Assembly: GCF_900101625.1 (NCBI RefSeq)
Contig: NZ_FMYZ01000001.1
Coordinates: 1,024,304 to 1,088,303 of the forward strand
Length of the DNA stretch: 64,000 nucleotides
Origin: Cupriavidus sp. YR651
GTDB taxonomy: Bacteria; Pseudomonadota; Gammaproteobacteria; Burkholderiales; Burkholderiaceae
Reading direction: 5' to 3'
Each line of letters starts with the position of its first letter. Positions within the stretch are counted from its first letter, which is position 1. This document shows positions 62,130 to 64,000 of this stretch, piece after piece. The notes below the pieces were generated by a model. The model ran no database searches. It saw only the letters and a program-made list of their open reading frames with translations, and was not told where the DNA came from. The position numbers and the translations under genes are program-made.

Positions 62130-62157
62130 ACCTATAAGAGATACGAGGAGATTGTGC

Positions 62158-64000
62158 ATGACGCAGCCTGCTGCGCGCCCCACCGGCCGCCCCCGTTCCA
62201 CCGGCCGCAAGTCTGTCCTGAAGGCCTCCGGCCCGCGTGACGCCGACGGCGCTTCCACCAAATCGACATCCCCCGCGCCCGCCAAGGCCAAGCCTTCGGC
62301 CAAGACGGCAAAGACCAATCTGGCCGTAGTGGCCACCAACGGCGCCACCGTGCCCGGCGCCGCCCCGGCCCGCCGCGCCGCCGCCGACAAGGACTTGCCG
62401 CTGCGCGAGGACATCCGCTTCCTGGGCCGTCTGCTGGGCGATTGCGTACGGGAACAGGAAGGCGAAGCCGCCTTCGACCTCGTCGAGACGATCCGCCAGA
62501 CCGCCGTGCGTTTCCGCCGCGAGAACGACCGTGCGGCCGGCGCCGAACTGGACCGCCTGCTGAAGCGCCTGTCGCGCGACCAGACCAACTCGGTGGTACG
62601 CGCATTCAGCTATTTCTCGCATCTGGCCAACATCGCCGAGGATCAACACCACAACCGCCGCCGCCGCATCCACGCGCTGGCGGGTTCGCCGCCGCAGCCG
62701 GGCAGCCTGGCCCGCGCGCTGGAAGCCATCGACGCCGCCGGCGTCACCGGCAAGGAACTGCGCAAGTTCCTCGATGAGGCGCTGATCGTGCCCGTGCTGA
62801 CCGCGCACCCGACCGAAGTCCAGCGCAAGAGCATCCTGGACGCCGAGCGCGAGATCGCGCGCCTGCTGGCCGAACGCGACCTGCCGATGACCGCGCGCGA
62901 GCGCGACCACAACACCGCGCAACTGCGCGCCCGCGTCACCACGCTCTGGCAAACCCGCATGCTGCGCAACACGCGGCTGATGGTGGTCGACGAAATCGAG
63001 AACGCCCTCTCCTATTACCGCACCACGTTCCTGCACGGCATCCCGCGCCTGATGGCCGAGCTGGAAGAGGACATCGCCGCCGCCTTTCCGGCCACCAAGA
63101 AGGGCCGCGCCGGCGCCCCGCCCGCGCCGCTCGCACCGTTCCTGCAGATGGGGTCGTGGATCGGCGGCGATCGCGACGGCAATCCGAACGTCACCGCCGA
63201 AACGCTCGAGCACGCAGCGCGCCAGCAGTCGGCGCTGATCATGGAGTGGTACCTCGACGAAGTACACGCGCTGGGCGCCGAGCTGTCGATGTCCTCACTG
63301 ATGGTCGATGCGAGCCCCGAGTTGCTGGCCCTGGCGGAAGCCTCGCCCGACCACTCCGAGCACCGCGCCGACGAACCGTACCGCCGTGCGCTGATCGGCA
63401 TGTACGCGCGGCTGGCCGCCACCTCGCAGCAGCTGACCGGCCACGTGGCCCAGCGCCACCCGGTGGCGGACACAGCGCCGTACGAGAGCGCCGAGGCGTT
63501 TGCCGCCGACGTGCAGATCGTGGTCGATTCGCTGCGCACCCACCACGGCGAGGCGCTGGCCCGCGCCCGCATCGACGCGCTGTCCCGCGCCATCGCCATC
63601 TTCGGCTTCCACCTGGCATCGGTGGACATGCGGCAGGTGTCGGACGTGCACGAAGCCGTCATCGCCGAACTGTTCGCGGCCGCCGGCGTGGAAAAGAATT
63701 ACGCCGCCCTGCCGGAAGCGCGCAAGCTGGAACTGCTGCTGGCCGAGCTGCGCCAGCCGCGCCTGCTGACCATGCCGTGGCACGACTATTCCGAGCAGAC
63801 CCGCAAGGAGCTGGCCATCCTGGCGATGGCGCGCGACCTGCGCGCCCGCTACGGCAAGCGCGTGGCACGCAACTACATCATCTCGCACACGGAAACGCTG
63901 TCCGACCTCGTGGAAGTCATGCTGCTGCAGAAGGAATCCGGCATGCTGCGCGGCACGCTGGGCAGCAAGGCGGACCCGGCCCGCATGGAGCTGATGGTCA
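62158..64000 (+). CDS. ppc: Phosphoenolpyruvate carboxylase, 3' end outside the window
   Basis: About 614 residues are visible before the window ends; the frame is open to the edge. The start ATG has GAGGAG 8 bases upstream. The first 75 or so residues are an Ala/Thr/Pro/Lys-rich extension of low complexity, then the conserved enzyme begins (PLREDIRFLGRLLGD). The catalytic histidine is in VLTAHPTEVQRKS at about residues 219-231, and GSWIGGDRDGNPNVT near 333 is the PEP/bicarbonate site. GFHLASVDMRQ is also present. Makes oxaloacetate to refill the citric acid cycle. Divergent from hemC. Confidence 0.97.
   Translation, partial: MTQPAARPTGRPRSTGRKSVLKASGPRDADGASTKSTSPAPAKAKPSAKTAKTNLAVVATNGATVPGAAPARRAAADKDLPLREDIRFLGRLLGDCVREQEGEAAFDLVETIRQTAVRFRRENDRAAGAELDRLLKRLSRDQTNSVVRAFSYFSHLANIAEDQHHNRRRRIHALAGSPPQPGSLARALEAIDAAGVTGKELRKFLDEALIVPVLTAHPTEVQRKSILDAEREIARLLAERDLPMTARERDHNTAQLRARVTTLWQTRMLRNTRLMVVDEIENALSYYRTTFLHGIPRLMAELEEDIAAAFPATKKGRAGAPPAPLAPFLQMGSWIGGDRDGNPNVTAETLEHAARQQSALIMEWYLDEVHALGAELSMSSLMVDASPELLALAEASPDHSEHRADEPYRRALIGMYARLAATSQQLTGHVAQRHPVADTAPYESAEAFAADVQIVVDSLRTHHGEALARARIDALSRAIAIFGFHLASVDMRQVSDVHEAVIAELFAAAGVEKNYAALPEARKLELLLAELRQPRLLTMPWHDYSEQTRKELAILAMARDLRARYGKRVARNYIISHTETLSDLVEVMLLQKESGMLRGTLGSKADPARMELMV

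Noticed and set aside
62128-63267. 379-residue minus-strand frame over ppc
   Set aside because: ppc on the plus strand has unmistakable catalytic motifs; the antisense frame has none.
1-64000. CRISPR arrays, insertion sequences, rRNA operons or prophage
   Set aside because: No regularly spaced repeats, transposase, integrase or phage structural proteins were seen in either strand.

Overview
This is a GC-rich (about 64-65% by eye) chromosomal window from a beta-proteobacterium of the Burkholderiaceae, most likely Cupriavidus or a close relative. The genus rests on gene content and order recalled from the family: a fused hemD-hemX next to hemC, hemY and a divergent ppc; the run algH(yqgE)-ruvX-pyrR-pyrB-pyrX with an inactive dihydroorotase; and a tolC/waaA/waaC/phosphomannomutase block. 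I ran no database search.

Layout. Bases 1-16217 are mostly core genes: the 3' part of an aldose-1-epimerase-like gene, an unknown ORF, a methyl-accepting chemotaxis protein, tRNA-Gly(CCC), trmB, uppP, a DUF1439 lipoprotein, a YkgJ-type cysteine-cluster protein, a TetR regulator, a Pcm-like methyltransferase, a rhodanese, tolC, an O-antigen ligase-like waaL, a META-domain lipoprotein, waaA, waaC and a phosphomanno/phosphoglucomutase. Bases 16478-49192 are surface-polysaccharide genes in two convergent blocks. The short plus-strand operon (16478-23419) carries GT4, a polyprenyl-phosphate sugar-1-P transferase, GT4, a flippase, GT4 and a Wzz-like protein. The long minus-strand block (49192 down to 23495) starts with rmlBDAC and ends with a bacillosamine-type initiation module. 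Bases 49443-64000 return to core genes: apaH, a PlsC-like acyltransferase, pyrX, pyrB, pyrR, ruvX, algH, rsuA, phrB, hemY, hemDX, hemC and the start of ppc.

How the minus-strand polysaccharide genes fit together. RmlABCD make dTDP-L-rhamnose; WecE takes the shared 4-keto intermediate to dTDP-Fuc4N. FnlABC make UDP-L-FucNAc. A WbpM/PglF dehydratase, a DegT aminotransferase and a PglD acetyltransferase would make UDP-diNAc-bacillosamine, which a small PglC-type transferase would load on undecaprenyl phosphate, with a WbuB-like enzyme adding L-FucNAc next. Wzx and Wzy complete a Wzy-dependent pathway. Between rml and wzx sits a separate-looking module: WbqC, a GtrB/ArnC-like GT2, two methyltransferases, an ATP-grasp enzyme, a phosphoesterase, a four-helix ArnE/F-like transporter, WecE and a 579-residue membrane protein. 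It resembles in parts list, not in gene identity, the Arn (L-Ara4N) and Gtr (serotype-converting) systems, and is the best candidate here for something not yet described.

Other points of note are a seven-C tract that puts the only well-placed ribosome site of the second flippase out of frame with the gene, an LpxO-like hydroxylase at the tail of the O-antigen block, a Pcm-like protein lacking the family's catalytic motif, and several clear hairpin terminators. No insertion sequence, integrase, CRISPR array or rRNA was seen.
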